From NCBI GenBank assembly GCA_050953425.1, contig JBMNMQ010000003.1, forward strand, positions 248,001 to 312,000: a stretch of DNA of 64,000 nucleotides, written 5' to 3'. Shown here in pieces: positions 1 through 9,554 of this stretch (positions are counted from its first letter, which is position 1; the number at the start of each line of letters is the position of its first letter). The position numbers were made by a program, and so were the translations under genes. Origin of the DNA: RUG100 sp050953425 (GTDB lineage Bacteria; Bacillota; Clostridia; Peptostreptococcales; Anaerovoracaceae). Below the pieces are notes generated by a model. It was not told the origin of the DNA, ran no database searches, and was given only the letters and a program-made list of their open reading frames with translations.

Positions 1-96
1 TCAACTAAAAAACAAAAATCAACACTATCTTTTTCAGCCTTTTACTTGTTAAACATTATAGATGAAACTTATGAAAGAGCAGAAAGTAGGATGCAT

Positions 97-615
97 GTGG
101 ATACAGACTATGCACTGATTAAACAGATGAAACAAGGCGATGAAGCCGCCTTTGATATCTTTGTTCATAAATATTATTCAGATATATTGAGCTATTGTTC
201 TTATCATTGTAATAACAAAGAAGAAGCTAAAGATCTTACACAAGAGACATTTTTGCATTTTTTTGATGGCTTTGAAGCCTATACACATAGAAATAAAGCC
301 AAAAATTTTTTATACACGATAGCAGGGAACTTATGCAAAAACTATTATAAAAGTGCAAGGGCGCGACCAATGGAAGTCCTTGAAGATAATAGTCTGTCTG
401 TGAATTTTGAAGATGAGACGGTCTTACGAGTTGCCATTCGTATGTGCCTTGATCGATTGCCAGAGGAATTAAGAGAAGTAATTATTTTGTATTATTACCA
501 GAACTTGAAACAGACTGAAATAGCAGATGTGCTTGGCATTGGACTTCCACTTGTGAAATATCGGATTAAAAAAGCAAAAGCGCAGATGGAAAAGATGCTA
601 AGATCGGAGGTTTAA
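97..615 (+). CDS. ECF-type RNA polymerase sigma factor
   Basis: A sigma-70 family protein of extracytoplasmic-function size. Region 2 is visible in the DEAAFDIFVHKYY and EEAKDLTQETFLHFF stretches, and region 4 near the C-terminus in LPEELREVIILYYYQ followed by the TEIADVLGIGLPLVKYRIKKAK helix-turn-helix. I place the start at GTG 97 because AGTAGG at 85-90 sits six bases upstream. ATG 91 touches that motif and TTG 46 has no ribosome site, so the start is uncertain. The stop lies one base before the next gene, which suggests co-transcription with the membrane and ABC genes that follow. Inferred role: it drives expression of the adjoining ABC/RiPP cassette. The next gene may act as its membrane partner, but no classical anti-sigma zinc motif is visible. 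Confidence 0.85.
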   Translation: MDTDYALIKQMKQGDEAAFDIFVHKYYSDILSYCSYHCNNKEEAKDLTQETFLHFFDGFEAYTHRNKAKNFLYTIAGNLCKNYYKSARARPMEVLEDNSLSVNFEDETVLRVAIRMCLDRLPEELREVIILYYYQNLKQTEIADVLGIGLPLVKYRIKKAKAQMEKMLRSEV

Positions 616-616
616 T

Positions 617-1372
617 GTGGATATAGAAAAATTACTGGATAAAGGACGCATAGAAGTGGTGACCGATGAGATGGAAATACAGGCGGTTATTCAGAAATCA
701 AAAACTACCTTTTTGAATCATGAAAGTACACAAATTCTATCCTATCGCGAATTTATCTGGGATCAGTTTCGTATGATTCGTAAAAGATGGTGGATAATTC
801 AATTTGCTGTTTTGTGCATGGCATGGTTTTTTCTTTCAACCGAACATGAAGCCTTTTATGTACGACGAGGGATGGGAGTGTTAGCTGCATTGTTCACTGT
901 TCTCTTGATCCCAGAGTTGTGGCGAAATCTATCAAACCGGTGTATGGAAATTGAAATAGCCTCCTATTATTCCCTCCATCAAATTTATGCTGCGAGGATT
1001 CTATTGTTTGGAACTATAGATGTATTGTTTTTGACGATTTTTACGGGTGGTGCATATTACATTCTTAATATTGCGATTGCAGACCTAATCACACAATTTC
1101 TGCTACCTATGGTGGTGACCACCTGTATTTGTCTTTTAATCCTTGGAAAACAGCACTGCAACGGACGTGTCGCGGTAGGGCTTTGCGCTTTATGGAGTGG
1201 GGTTTGGTGGGTAATCACCGCTCGCGATCAGTTGTATTCTACAATAGTATTACCGATTTGGTTAGTTATTTTTGCCCTTGCGTGCATATTCTTGGCGTTT
1301 GCAGTCTATCGTTTATTAAGAAACTGTGACAAATATATGGAGGTGGATATAGGTGGAACTGTCTTTGAATAA
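617..1372 (+). CDS. Membrane protein between sigma factor and ABC transporter
   Basis: A 251-residue protein with a soluble N-terminus of about 55 residues followed by roughly six hydrophobic segments (about 58-78, 88-100, 127-150, 155-175, 185-200 and 210-232). GTG 617 has GGAGG at 606-610, a good spacing. The C-terminus overlaps the following ATPase gene by 20 bases, so the two are probably translationally coupled. I do not recognise a named family. In clusters of this layout (ECF sigma, membrane protein, ABC ATPase, ABC permease) such a protein may act as a sigma regulator or as part of the transporter, and that is inference only. Confidence 0.7.
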   Translation: MDIEKLLDKGRIEVVTDEMEIQAVIQKSKTTFLNHESTQILSYREFIWDQFRMIRKRWWIIQFAVLCMAWFFLSTEHEAFYVRRGMGVLAALFTVLLIPELWRNLSNRCMEIEIASYYSLHQIYAARILLFGTIDVLFLTIFTGGAYYILNIAIADLITQFLLPMVVTTCICLLILGKQHCNGRVAVGLCALWSGVWWVITARDQLYSTIVLPIWLVIFALACIFLAFAVYRLLRNCDKYMEVDIGGTVFE

Positions 1373-2231
1373 TCTTACAAAAAAATACGATGCGCTAACG
1401 GCTGTAAAAGACGTGAATTATACCATGACAAGTGGGGTTTATGGTCTGTTGGGCGTGAATGGTGCAGGAAAGACGACATTGATGCGTATGATTTGCACAC
1501 TGATTAAACCATCACAAGGAAATATTACCTGTGATGGAAAAGAAATCTATGAAATGGAGGAATCTTATCGAGGGCAGTTAGGGTATCTTCCACAGGACTT
1601 TGGGTACTACCCTGATCTGACTGTGTCGGATTACTTAATGTACATTGCTTCTATAAAGGGGCTGCGACCTGCATTTGCAAGAAATAGGGCGAAGATTCTT
1701 TTGGCGCAGGTGGGTCTGAAAAAGTCTTCAAAAATGAAAATGAGAAAGTTGTCAGGCGGTATGTTGCGACGCGTAGGAATTGCGCAGGCGATGTTGAACG
1801 ATCCCAAAATATTGATTTTGGATGAGCCAACAGCAGGGCTTGATCCAAATGAGAGGATTCGTTTTCGGAATCTCATCAGTGAGCTTGCTGATGACAGATT
1901 GGTTTTGCTGTCAACACACATTGTATCTGATGTAGAGTTTATTGCAAACGAGATTATTTTGATGAATAAAGGAGAATTTTTCTTTACCGGGACAGCAGAG
2001 AATGTCATTTCTTCCATTGGAAAAGAAGTTTGGACATGTGCAGTTCCAAGGCAAGAAGTGGATGAATACCTGAAACATTATCTGGTAGCAAATGTAAAAA
2101 CGTCGTCTCAAGGCGCTGAATTGCGTATCCTTTCCGATCATCCGCCTGTACCAAATGCACGGCAGGAGCAGGCCACGTTAGAAGATGCGTTTTTGTTCTA
2201 TTTTGGAGAGAAGGCAGGTGAGTCAGAATGA
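1353..2231 (+). CDS. ABC transporter ATP-binding protein (bacteriocin-type)
   Basis: A 292-residue single nucleotide-binding domain. Walker A is GVNGAGKTT near residue 35, the signature is LSGGMLRRVG near 130, and Walker B is ILILDEPTAGLDP near 150, followed by an H-loop in LLSTHIVSD. The ATPase ends near residue 215 and a C-terminal extension of about 75 residues follows, as in ABC-2 type ATPases for antibiotic or bacteriocin export and self-immunity. GTG 1353 is preceded by GGAGG at 1339-1343. It overlaps the permease by four bases (ATGA type). Together with 2228-3385 it forms a half-transporter pair, and its position just upstream of a RiPP precursor suggests immunity or export of that peptide. 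Confidence 0.88.
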   Translation: MELSLNNLTKKYDALTAVKDVNYTMTSGVYGLLGVNGAGKTTLMRMICTLIKPSQGNITCDGKEIYEMEESYRGQLGYLPQDFGYYPDLTVSDYLMYIASIKGLRPAFARNRAKILLAQVGLKKSSKMKMRKLSGGMLRRVGIAQAMLNDPKILILDEPTAGLDPNERIRFRNLISELADDRLVLLSTHIVSDVEFIANEIILMNKGEFFFTGTAENVISSIGKEVWTCAVPRQEVDEYLKHYLVANVKTSSQGAELRILSDHPPVPNARQEQATLEDAFLFYFGEKAGESE

Positions 2232-3385
2232 TACTGAAATACGAGATGAAAAAGGTTCTTAACAAACGAATGAATCGAATTTTAATTGCCGCTGCTTTAG
2301 TGCTCATGGTTGTGTTCAGTATCTTTGCGATTGGCAGTTTTCACGCAGTAGGTGCTGATGGAGAAGGACATACCGGACTTTCTGCCGCTCGGCTTATGGT
2401 CACAGATAAGAATCATTGGCGAGGCAAGGTAACGACGGAAATGATTACAAAAAGTGTAAAAAGTTTTCGCTCAGGGGACCAGCAGTCTACCTCAGATATC
2501 ATCTATTTAACGAGTAAAATGTTGGCCGGAGAGAGAAGCGATCTTGACGATGACGAGGCTATTTTGCATGCAGACAGTTCTCAAATCGCTGATATTTATG
2601 ATAGTTATCATGAAAATTTACAGAAGATGAGTAAAGAATATGGAGATACATCGAAGAAACAAGCCCTTTTGACAGAGAAATATAAGGAAATCAGCACACC
2701 ATTTTATTATGAGGCATATGATTCCTGGGACACAATGCTGCTGTATGCAACGGAGTGTAGTCTGATCCTTGTTATTGTTATTGGCTTTTTAACTGCAGGG
2801 ATCTTCTCAGAGGAGTTTCAATGTAAAGCTGACTCTGTATTTTTTTCAACAAGATGTGGAAGAAGCAAAGCGGTGCATGCAAAAATCTGCACAGGACTCA
2901 TTATTGCAACACTGGTTTATGGAATCGGAATTGGTGCTCTTTCTATAATTTGCTTTAGCACTATGGGGGTTAGCGGTGCATCGACTTCATATCAGTTTAG
3001 TGAACCATATGCTATTTATCCTATTTCAATGGGACAAATGTATGGTCTCGTTGTTTTGTGTGGTTACATTGCGAGCCTGCTCGCAGCCTCTGTTGCGATG
3101 CTGGTTGCATCGAAAATGAAGTCGATTAGCTTTGCGGTTGCAGTCCCGTTTGTACTATTTTGTGTATCACCATTTATTGGAAGAGCTCTCCCCTTCAAAA
3201 CATTTTTTAGTCTGACGCCAGACCAACTTACAAACATAATGAACTGCGCACGTATTCCATACATATACCAAATTGGAAATGTTGTTTTTCGACAAATTCC
3301 ATTCTTGATAGTTTTTTATGCCTTGGTAGCTATTATTTTACTTCCAATTGCATACAGAAACTATCATAGGGCAATTTTGCAATAG
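2228..3385 (+). CDS. ABC-2 type transporter permease
   Basis: A 385-residue membrane protein with one hydrophobic helix near residues 17-38, then a hydrophilic loop of about 130 residues, then about five helices from residue 175 to the end. This is the ABC-2 permease layout. The start overlaps the stop of the ATPase gene (ATGA), so the subunits are made together. Inferred role: export of, or self-protection against, the Cys-rich peptide encoded immediately downstream. No catalytic residues are expected in this subunit. The 174 bases after the stop hold no gene but contain an inverted pair, ATCATCAA with TTGATGAT. Confidence 0.82.
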   Translation: MILKYEMKKVLNKRMNRILIAAALVLMVVFSIFAIGSFHAVGADGEGHTGLSAARLMVTDKNHWRGKVTTEMITKSVKSFRSGDQQSTSDIIYLTSKMLAGERSDLDDDEAILHADSSQIADIYDSYHENLQKMSKEYGDTSKKQALLTEKYKEISTPFYYEAYDSWDTMLLYATECSLILVIVIGFLTAGIFSEEFQCKADSVFFSTRCGRSKAVHAKICTGLIIATLVYGIGIGALSIICFSTMGVSGASTSYQFSEPYAIYPISMGQMYGLVVLCGYIASLLAASVAMLVASKMKSISFAVAVPFVLFCVSPFIGRALPFKTFFSLTPDQLTNIMNCARIPYIYQIGNVVFRQIPFLIVFYALVAIILLPIAYRNYHRAILQ

Positions 3386-3559
3386 TCGCTTAATAATGAA
3401 TCATCAACATGAGGCTGAATTCTTTCTGCGATGAAATACAGTAAAGTTCAGATTGATGATTGTAAGGAAGGAGGAATGGACGGGTGTCCGTAAAAAGGGC
3501 TTATCATAGCGGAAGAATTCTGTAACATGGTTAGAAACAAAGAAACAGGAGGAAAAGCC

Positions 3560-3745
3560 ATGAAAGTTGTTAATGAAATCAAATCTGGGAATGGTGGAGT
3601 TAAACCTAAAGCAGGGTGTGTGTGCTCAAGTGGATGGGAAAGCACTCGTGGACCGTGGCAGCCAATTTATAACTGCAACTGCAGATGCCAGTCTGGAAAC
3701 ACAACAAATTTCAATGCAAACTTTAAGAAAGCGAAAAAAGCATAA
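3560..3745 (+). CDS. Cys-rich RiPP precursor peptide (CLI_3235-like / ranthipeptide type)
   Basis: A 61-residue peptide starting at ATG 3560 behind AGGAGG at 3547-3552. The first about 25 residues are Lys/Gly-rich leader-like sequence. The core contains five cysteines in CxC and CxCxC clusters (GCVC, then NCNCRC) separated by SSGWESTRGPWQPIY, followed by a Lys-rich tail. The gene lies directly before a radical SAM/SPASM enzyme, the usual arrangement for sulfur-to-carbon thioether peptides (ranthipeptides, sactipeptides and the CLI_3235 bacteriocin group). Seen: size, Cys pattern and neighbour. Inferred: it is the substrate of 3808-5307 and gains thioether bridges. An in-frame upstream start at 3527 is possible but lacks a ribosome site. 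Confidence 0.8.
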   Translation: MKVVNEIKSGNGGVKPKAGCVCSSGWESTRGPWQPIYNCNCRCQSGNTTNFNANFKKAKKA

Positions 3746-3802
3746 TTAAAATCGCCTACGCTCGTTCAAGAGTTCTTTGAAGTAATGTATTGAAAGAAAG
3801 GC

Positions 3803-3828
3803 GGGGCATGGCCATCCGACCATGCCCC
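3803..3828 (+). promoter_or_regulatory. Hairpin sequestering the maturase start codon
   Basis: GGGGCATGG (3803-3811) and CCATGCCCC (3820-3828) pair perfectly around an eight-base loop. The ATG at 3808-3810 is inside the left arm and its ribosome site AAAGG (3797-3801) is just outside. The hairpin is followed by GTATTT, a poor U-tract, so it fits a partial attenuator or a translational gate between the highly needed precursor and the catalytically needed maturase. Confidence 0.65.
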
Positions 3829-5307
3829 GTATTTAGAAAACATGAGGTGTATTATGAAGAATCAAAGGTACGGCGTGCTTTTGATACGTCTAAAGACTCT
3901 CATTATTATTATGATGCGGGGACAGGGAAAGTTATCTCTTGTAATAAGGATGAAAGAGCCTTGATAAGCAGGATATTATCAAACGAAATAAGTGTGAAAA
4001 CAGCGTGTGAATTGAATGATGATTTTTTTGACTTTGTTAGATCTGAAAACTTATTTTCTGACAAATTCTGGACATTTTCTGTTCCTGACAAAGAAGAATT
4101 TATTGAACTTGTTTCTGGAAACTGCGAGCAGATAGTAATTGAACTAACAGAGGTCTGCAATTTGCGCTGTGGTTACTGTATTTATAATGATCACCATCCA
4201 AATCACAGAGGTTTTTCGAATAAGTCAATGACTTTTGACATAGCGAAGAAGAGCATTGACTGTTTGCTGAAAAATTTCAAAAGAAACGAGTTCGCACTAA
4301 CGTTTTATGGAGGGGAACCACTCGCTAATTTCAGCTTGATGCAACAATGCATTGAATATGTCAGACATCATTACAAGAGTATAAAGTTATCATATGGATT
4401 TACAACAAATCTCACGTTATTAACAAAAGAAATGGTAGATTACTTTAAGACCATTGAGAACATGGATATAGTATGTAGCTTAGATGGCCCAAAAGAATTA
4501 CATGACAGATATCGAAGATACATTAATGGGAATGGAACTTTTGAAGTGGCAATTCATAACTTTAAATTGTTACTGAACGAATTTTACTGCCCAGAGAAAA
4601 AAAGAGGCCTGTCAATTAATTGTGTTTTGACGCCACCATATCAGAATGAAAAGCTTAAAAAGATCAGAAATTTCTTTTATGAAGAACTTGCTGTGCCAAA
4701 AACAATTATATGCAATTATTCTTATGTTGATGGAGGTGAAATGCAAATTGAAGACTCATCCCAAGACGGGAATTCTGTATTGGAAGCGAGTCCATTGGAA
4801 GAATGGGCTGCGAATGATTTTGCATCAAATAAGGAGGAGTCTGATTTTTGGGGCATTATCAATGTAGAATTGTTAAGAGTTGCAAACAGACTGATTTCGA
4901 ATGAAGGAATTATAGAACAGGGATATTTGCACGGAAACTGTATTCCGGGACAAAGAAGAATATATGTGACTACTGATGGCGACTTTAAGCCATGTGAAAA
5001 AGTTGGTCGTGCTCCAACCTTGGGAAATTATATCGATGGTTATAACTTCGACAGAACTTATCGTTTATATATAGAGGAATACATTCAATATTTCCACGAA
5101 AAATGCAGTAACTGCTGGGCAAGGAATATGTGTGGCGTATGCTACGAAAGTTCGATGGATGGGGAAGGAAATTGTCCTTACGTTGCCGGTGGACTTTGCG
5201 ATACATCAAGAAGCCTTGTAAAGGATATGTTCGTGAATTATTACAGGTTGTATGAAAAGGACAGGGATGGTTTGGAAAAGGCATTATCCACTGTAGAATT
5301 AAAATAA
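3808..5307 (+). CDS. Radical SAM/SPASM peptide maturase
   Basis: A radical SAM enzyme of 499 residues. The CxxxCxxC cluster motif is C117-NLR-C121-GY-C124. Before it is a domain of about 110 residues containing a YYYDAGTGKVI stretch, as expected for a peptide-recognition (RRE-like) N-terminus. The C-terminal third carries many cysteines (GNCIPG, KPCEKVG, CSNCWARNMCGVC, NCP, LCD), the SPASM/twitch pattern that binds auxiliary iron-sulfur clusters. It resembles the maturases of CLI_3235-class Cys-rich peptides. ATG 3808 is chosen for its SD AAAGG. TTG 3790 and GTG 3847 are in-frame alternatives. Expected reaction: reductive cleavage of SAM and formation of Cys sulfur-to-carbon crosslinks in the 3560-3745 peptide. 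Confidence 0.88.
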   Translation: MAIRPCPVFRKHEVYYEESKVRRAFDTSKDSHYYYDAGTGKVISCNKDERALISRILSNEISVKTACELNDDFFDFVRSENLFSDKFWTFSVPDKEEFIELVSGNCEQIVIELTEVCNLRCGYCIYNDHHPNHRGFSNKSMTFDIAKKSIDCLLKNFKRNEFALTFYGGEPLANFSLMQQCIEYVRHHYKSIKLSYGFTTNLTLLTKEMVDYFKTIENMDIVCSLDGPKELHDRYRRYINGNGTFEVAIHNFKLLLNEFYCPEKKRGLSINCVLTPPYQNEKLKKIRNFFYEELAVPKTIICNYSYVDGGEMQIEDSSQDGNSVLEASPLEEWAANDFASNKEESDFWGIINVELLRVANRLISNEGIIEQGYLHGNCIPGQRRIYVTTDGDFKPCEKVGRAPTLGNYIDGYNFDRTYRLYIEEYIQYFHEKCSNCWARNMCGVCYESSMDGEGNCPYVAGGLCDTSRSLVKDMFVNYYRLYEKDRDGLEKALSTVELK

Positions 5308-5329
5308 TAAACCTCAATTATTCGCCGTC

Positions 5330-6900
5330 ATGCGGTGAAGGCGGCTGAAAGCCGCACTGTTACTATGTTTACAGGGTTTATTGCTTTCATCTGAAAAGTG
5401 AATCAAAAAAGAGCTGATCTTTGGTATGATTGTATCGACGAAAACACAAAAAACCAAAGGAGACAGCTCTTCATGTCCATCATACCCACCCTTTCTCTTG
5501 ATAGCAATAAGCATGTGAAAATAAATTTTAACGGCGGTGATCTTTCCTCCGATGCAGGCCTTCTTCTGATCAAAGAATTCGCCGCTAAAACCGGCATGAT
5601 CAGTCTTGTCAGGAAATTTTTTAAAACCAACAATGCATCTGCAAGGATTCATTCTGACGCAGACAACCTGCTCCAGATTCTCTTCCAGATCATCGCTGCC
5701 TATTTTGAAGACAACTGTGCGGATGAGCTGACCAATGAACCGGTATTTCTGGAGATTCTCCAGAAAGAAGCGCTTGCTTCTCAGCCCACTTTGTCACGGT
5801 TCTGGAACCGAATGGATGAGTTTTCTCTGTATCAGATGGATCAGATCGAGCAGGCAATGCGAGACACGATCTATGCGATCAGACATCCTGATATGATGCT
5901 GTTTGATCTTGATTCAACGCTCCTGAATACCTATGGACATCAGGAGGGAGAAGGCTTCAACTATCACTATCAGGCCCATGGGTATCATCCGTTGCTGTGC
6001 TTCGATGGGCTGACCGGAGACCTCCTCAAGGCGGAACTGCGTGACGGAACCCAGTACTGCAGTAAAGGATCCGGTGCGTTCATGATTCCCCTGATGAGAG
6101 AATACCGGGAAAAGTATCCCTCCATGCCGCTTTATCTTCGTGGAGACAGTGGCTTTGCTGCACCGGAACTCTATGAAGCCTGTGAGGAGAACGACTGCAG
6201 GTACGCTATACGACTGAAGGAAAACGGCATTCTCCGTTCACTTACTGCCGATGAAGACGATGCTCTTTATCGCCTGACCCGCAAGGATCAGGTCAGCTAT
6301 GCCGTAGTTTATGGAGAGTTTGATTATCAGGCAAAGTCATGGTCTCACCCAAGAAGAGTTGTCTTCAAGATCGAAAAGCCTTATGACCAGATGATCCACC
6401 TGTATACCTTTGTCGTCACTACAATGGAATCTCTCCCGGACCAGATCATCCGGTTCTACTGTGGCCGAGGCAAGATGGAGAACTTCATCAAGGAAGCCAA
6501 AAACGGATTTGATTTCTCCTCTGTCAGCAGTCGGAAAAAGGTGGTTAATGCGAATCGCCTCAGCGTACACATGCTGGCATACAACTTATTCAATTGGTTC
6601 CGCCGGCTGGTACTTCCTGCCAGAATGCGAAAACAGCAGGTTGATACTATCCGTCTGAAACTGCTGAAGATCGCCGCAAGAGTGATCCACTCAGCAAGGT
6701 ATATAACATTCAAGCTCTGTAGCAGTTGTCCTTACAAGGAAGAGTTCGTTGAAACCCTCGCTAATATCAAAAAGCTGGGAGCTGCTCCATTGCTGGAATA
6801 GCAACTGTCAACTTGCGGCCACGCCGCCAGATGCGCACTTTGACTTTCAAATCCGCCATTTTTAATGATCGTGGGATTCGTGCGCCCATTTTTGCAGTGG
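5330..6900 (+). mobile_element. IS1380-family insertion sequence (ends approximate)
   Basis: A single-transposase insertion lying between the RiPP maturase and the decayed ABC exporter. Codon use in its transposase is richer in GC than both neighbours, as expected of an incomer. I could not find convincing terminal inverted repeats or a target duplication by eye, so the limits are set only by the flanking non-coding sequence. A short palindrome GCGGCT/AGCCGC lies near 5341-5355. Confidence 0.5.
5473..6801 (+). CDS. IS1380-family DDE transposase
   Basis: A 442-residue transposase. Acidic residues of the DDE catalytic fold are visible in order: the DLDSTLLNTYG stretch, the YLRGDSGFAAPELYE stretch, and the MENFIKEAKNGFDF stretch, the last with the (Y)xxRGxxEnxIKE-like C-terminal glutamate motif of IS4/IS1380-type enzymes. 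ATG 5473 has AAAGGAG at 5456-5462. The open frame also extends upstream to GTG 5398, but that part looks like leader. The gene appears intact, so the element may be active. It interrupts the RiPP locus between biosynthesis and export genes. Confidence 0.88.
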   Translation: MSIIPTLSLDSNKHVKINFNGGDLSSDAGLLLIKEFAAKTGMISLVRKFFKTNNASARIHSDADNLLQILFQIIAAYFEDNCADELTNEPVFLEILQKEALASQPTLSRFWNRMDEFSLYQMDQIEQAMRDTIYAIRHPDMMLFDLDSTLLNTYGHQEGEGFNYHYQAHGYHPLLCFDGLTGDLLKAELRDGTQYCSKGSGAFMIPLMREYREKYPSMPLYLRGDSGFAAPELYEACEENDCRYAIRLKENGILRSLTADEDDALYRLTRKDQVSYAVVYGEFDYQAKSWSHPRRVVFKIEKPYDQMIHLYTFVVTTMESLPDQIIRFYCGRGKMENFIKEAKNGFDFSSVSSRKKVVNANRLSVHMLAYNLFNWFRRLVLPARMRKQQVDTIRLKLLKIAARVIHSARYITFKLCSSCPYKEEFVETLANIKKLGAAPLLE

Positions 6901-7086
6901 CTCAGGAGAAAGCATAGCGCCAATGTAGAATTTCAAAGAAATCTTTCATGGGAATGGAGAAATCCATGCTTCGTGAATAATTCAGGATAAATACTTTTAT
7001 AATGATAAAACGGTTGACTGATATGGGAAAAAAAGAAAAAATGCAAGAATGCGCTTATTAACAATTTTATTTGGGCTCTGACTGAA

Positions 7087-8816
7087 TTGAGTCACTTCAA
7101 AAAAACATATCTTTTATGTTTGATCCTTGATGCACTTACAAAAGGAATCACGCCTGTTGTTAGCTTGCTTCTGATTCAGAAATTAATAGATCTTATACAA
7201 TATCAGTCCGGGTCGTTGCGCGAAGCTATTATATGGTTAATATCACTATCGCTTGTTCAACTTTTGTCTGAGCTTATCTTAGTTTTCACAAATGTAAAAT
7301 TGAGCAATTATGAGCTTGATTTCGATCGATATTTTCAAAAGAATATTTACTTGAAAGTTTCTAAATTGAGTTGTAAGGAATTTGAAAGTAGTCACACATA
7401 CGATTTAATTAACCGAACCCAATATGACGCGAATGCAGGAATTTGGGGTAGTATCAAGACTTTTTTTTCTCTTTCATCTTCCCTGATTAGTTCAATCTCG
7501 TATGCAATTATTATTATAAAATACAATTATTTACTCTTTGCAATTATAGTAGCGGTTCCAGTGATTCGATACATTTTGAAAAAAAGATTTAATATCAAAG
7601 AGTATTCGATAGAAAAAGAAAATACGGAGCCTGACAGAAGAGCAGGATATATTTCGTATCTGCTGACAAATTCTGAAAACTTTAAAGAACTGAAGACATT
7701 CGGGCTGTTTGATTTTTTTATAAAAAAATATCAGGATATAAAGAGACTCTGTAATTTAAAACTAATAAAACTAAATGATAAGCGCGGACGGGTCTTTGCT
7801 GTCTTAACAATAGTAGAGAAAATTATAGATTGGGGTGTTACGCTGTTAATTCTAATTCAGACTTTTAATGGTCTAATTTCAATAGGTAGCTTCATTCTAT
7901 ACAATAATTCCATGATAGTCTGAAGGACAATGTGGTTGAAATGTTTTCTCAATTATCCTATTGGTACAGAAACAGTGCGATGCTTGATCAGATCAGAAAT
8001 TTTTTCGATCTTCCTCCAGAAAAAATAAGTGAAAAGGGAATAATGATTGATGAAATCCAATCAATTAGACTGTGAAAAATGTATACTACAAATATCAAGG
8101 GAAGCAAGAATACGCATTAAAAAATATAAAACTTGAACTTAACGCGGGGGAACTTGTCATTTTAATGGGGAGTAATGGTTCCGGAAAATCGACGTTAATA
8201 AAAATAATTATGGGAGTTTATGATGATTACAAAGCGGAATGTATATGTAAATGGCTATAATCTAAAGCAGATTACAATCTGATAAATTACCGACAGAAAA
8301 TAAGTGCCCTATTTCAAAATTATATTCGATATGAAAGCAATATTGAAGAAAATATAAAATATGGAAATATTTGTGAAGATTGTGATCCAAACCGTATCAG
8401 AGATATCCTAAAAAAAGTTCAGCTTGGTGAATATGCTGATCAGCTTTCTCAAACTTTGGGATATCAGTTTCAAGATGGAACACAAATGTCTATAGGGGCA
8501 ATGGCAAAAGTTGGCGCTTGGAAGAACTTTATATCGAAATGCCGAACTTTATATTTTCGATGAGCCCAATGCTTCATTGGATTTGAAAACCGAAACTGAA
8601 ATCTTGAAAACCATCCACAATGAAACAAGCACAAAGATCACTTTGATTATTATGCACAGATTTAACTATATGGTTAAATACGCGAACAATATTGTTGTGC
8701 TCAAGGACGGTGAAATTGCTGAGAATGGCACGCATGATCAGCTTATCGCGAAAAATGGGATGTATTTTGATTTGTTTTGCATGTATCAGGCGATAAATGA
8801 CAATGACAGTAGATAG
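7087..8816 (+). pseudogene. ABC exporter (membrane + ATPase), multiply frameshifted
   Basis: Remains of one exporter of about 575 residues. 7087-7923 encodes the transmembrane domain. A shifted frame then continues it (SLKDNVVEMFSQLSYWYRN). 8072-8260 holds Walker A (GSNGSGKSTLIK). The frame shifts again into sequence ending with the Q-loop (ALFQNYIRYESN). 8511-8816 holds Walker B (LYIFDEPNASLD) and the H-loop (IIMHRF). Shifts are visible near 7918, 8068, 8255 and 8493, each explained by one base. The signature region reads SIG-GQWQKLALGRT only across a shift. Its place after the maturase suggests it exported the RiPP. Sequencing error in a low-coverage AT-rich contig is the alternative explanation. 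Confidence 0.8.
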
Positions 8817-8827
8817 GAGTGAGACCC

Positions 8828-9513
8828 TTGCGCCGAAGGAAGAAGAAAAGTAAATTTTTTTGTGGTTATAGTTTTCTTGATGATTTTAATAGGGTTTGCA
8901 CTATTCGTTTTAAGAGGAACAACAAATCATGAACCTTTTCGAACGGCAGATTTATCCAATGGATGGAACTTAATTCTTGTGAATAGTGAGTACCGGATTC
9001 CTGATAACTATCAAAATGAAATTAAGTTAACTACGCTCTCAAATGGGAAGCAGGTAGATTCGCGGATTTATCCTGAGTTACAAACGATGTTTAATGATGC
9101 CAGAGCTGCCGGGCTACAATTATTTGTACGGGAGGGATATCGAACGAGAGATGAGCAACAGCAGCTTTTAGACGAAAAAATATCCGCATATCAAAGTGAG
9201 GGGTATTCAGAAACAGAGGCCGAGAAGCTCGCAAAAGAATGGGTTGCGCTTCCAGGAACAAGTGAGCATGAAATTGGCTTAGCAGTCGATATTAATGCTG
9301 GACACCTCTGTTTCTGCCGCAGATGCAGTATATGCATGGCTTGAAGACAACTCATATAAATATGGATTTATAAAGCGTTATCCGTCAAATAAAACAGATA
9401 TTACGGGAGTAAGCAATGAACCATGGCATTATCGTTATGTTGGAAAGAAGGCAGCAAAAGAAATATATGAGAAAGGACTTTGCTTAGAGGAATATCTGCG
9501 ACAGATAGATTGA
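8828..9513 (+). pseudogene. vanY: VanY-type D-alanyl-D-alanine carboxypeptidase, frameshifted
   Basis: A membrane-anchored M15B peptidase fold. Zinc motif SEHEIGLAVDIN (SxHxxGxAxD) lies near 9270-9300 and the third ligand motif EPWHYRYVG near 9418-9440. Two frame breaks separate the pieces. A run of seven T at 8855-8861 splits the Lys/Arg-rich start (TTG 8828, SD AGGAG at 8815) from the hydrophobic anchor. One extra G near 9300 splits INA from DTSVSAADAVYAW. Removing one base at each site restores a full-length protein. It would trim cell-wall peptides. Linkage with the RiPP cassette is positional only. Confidence 0.78.
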
Positions 9514-9554
9514 TGTAAACAAAAATTATACAAATTTCCAAAGGGGAAATCGTC

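Noticed and set aside
3560..3745. SCIFF-type (six Cys in forty-five) precursor
   Set aside because: Only five cysteines, arranged as CxC and CxCxC, and the leader does not look like SCIFF.
3567..3749. Alternative 60-residue peptide overlapping the RiPP precursor
   Set aside because: It is in another frame without an SD and lacks the clustered cysteines. The AGGAGG site serves ATG 3560.
5308..7086. Terminal inverted repeats of the IS1380-type element
   Set aside because: No pair of ends longer than a few bases could be matched by eye, so I gave only approximate limits.
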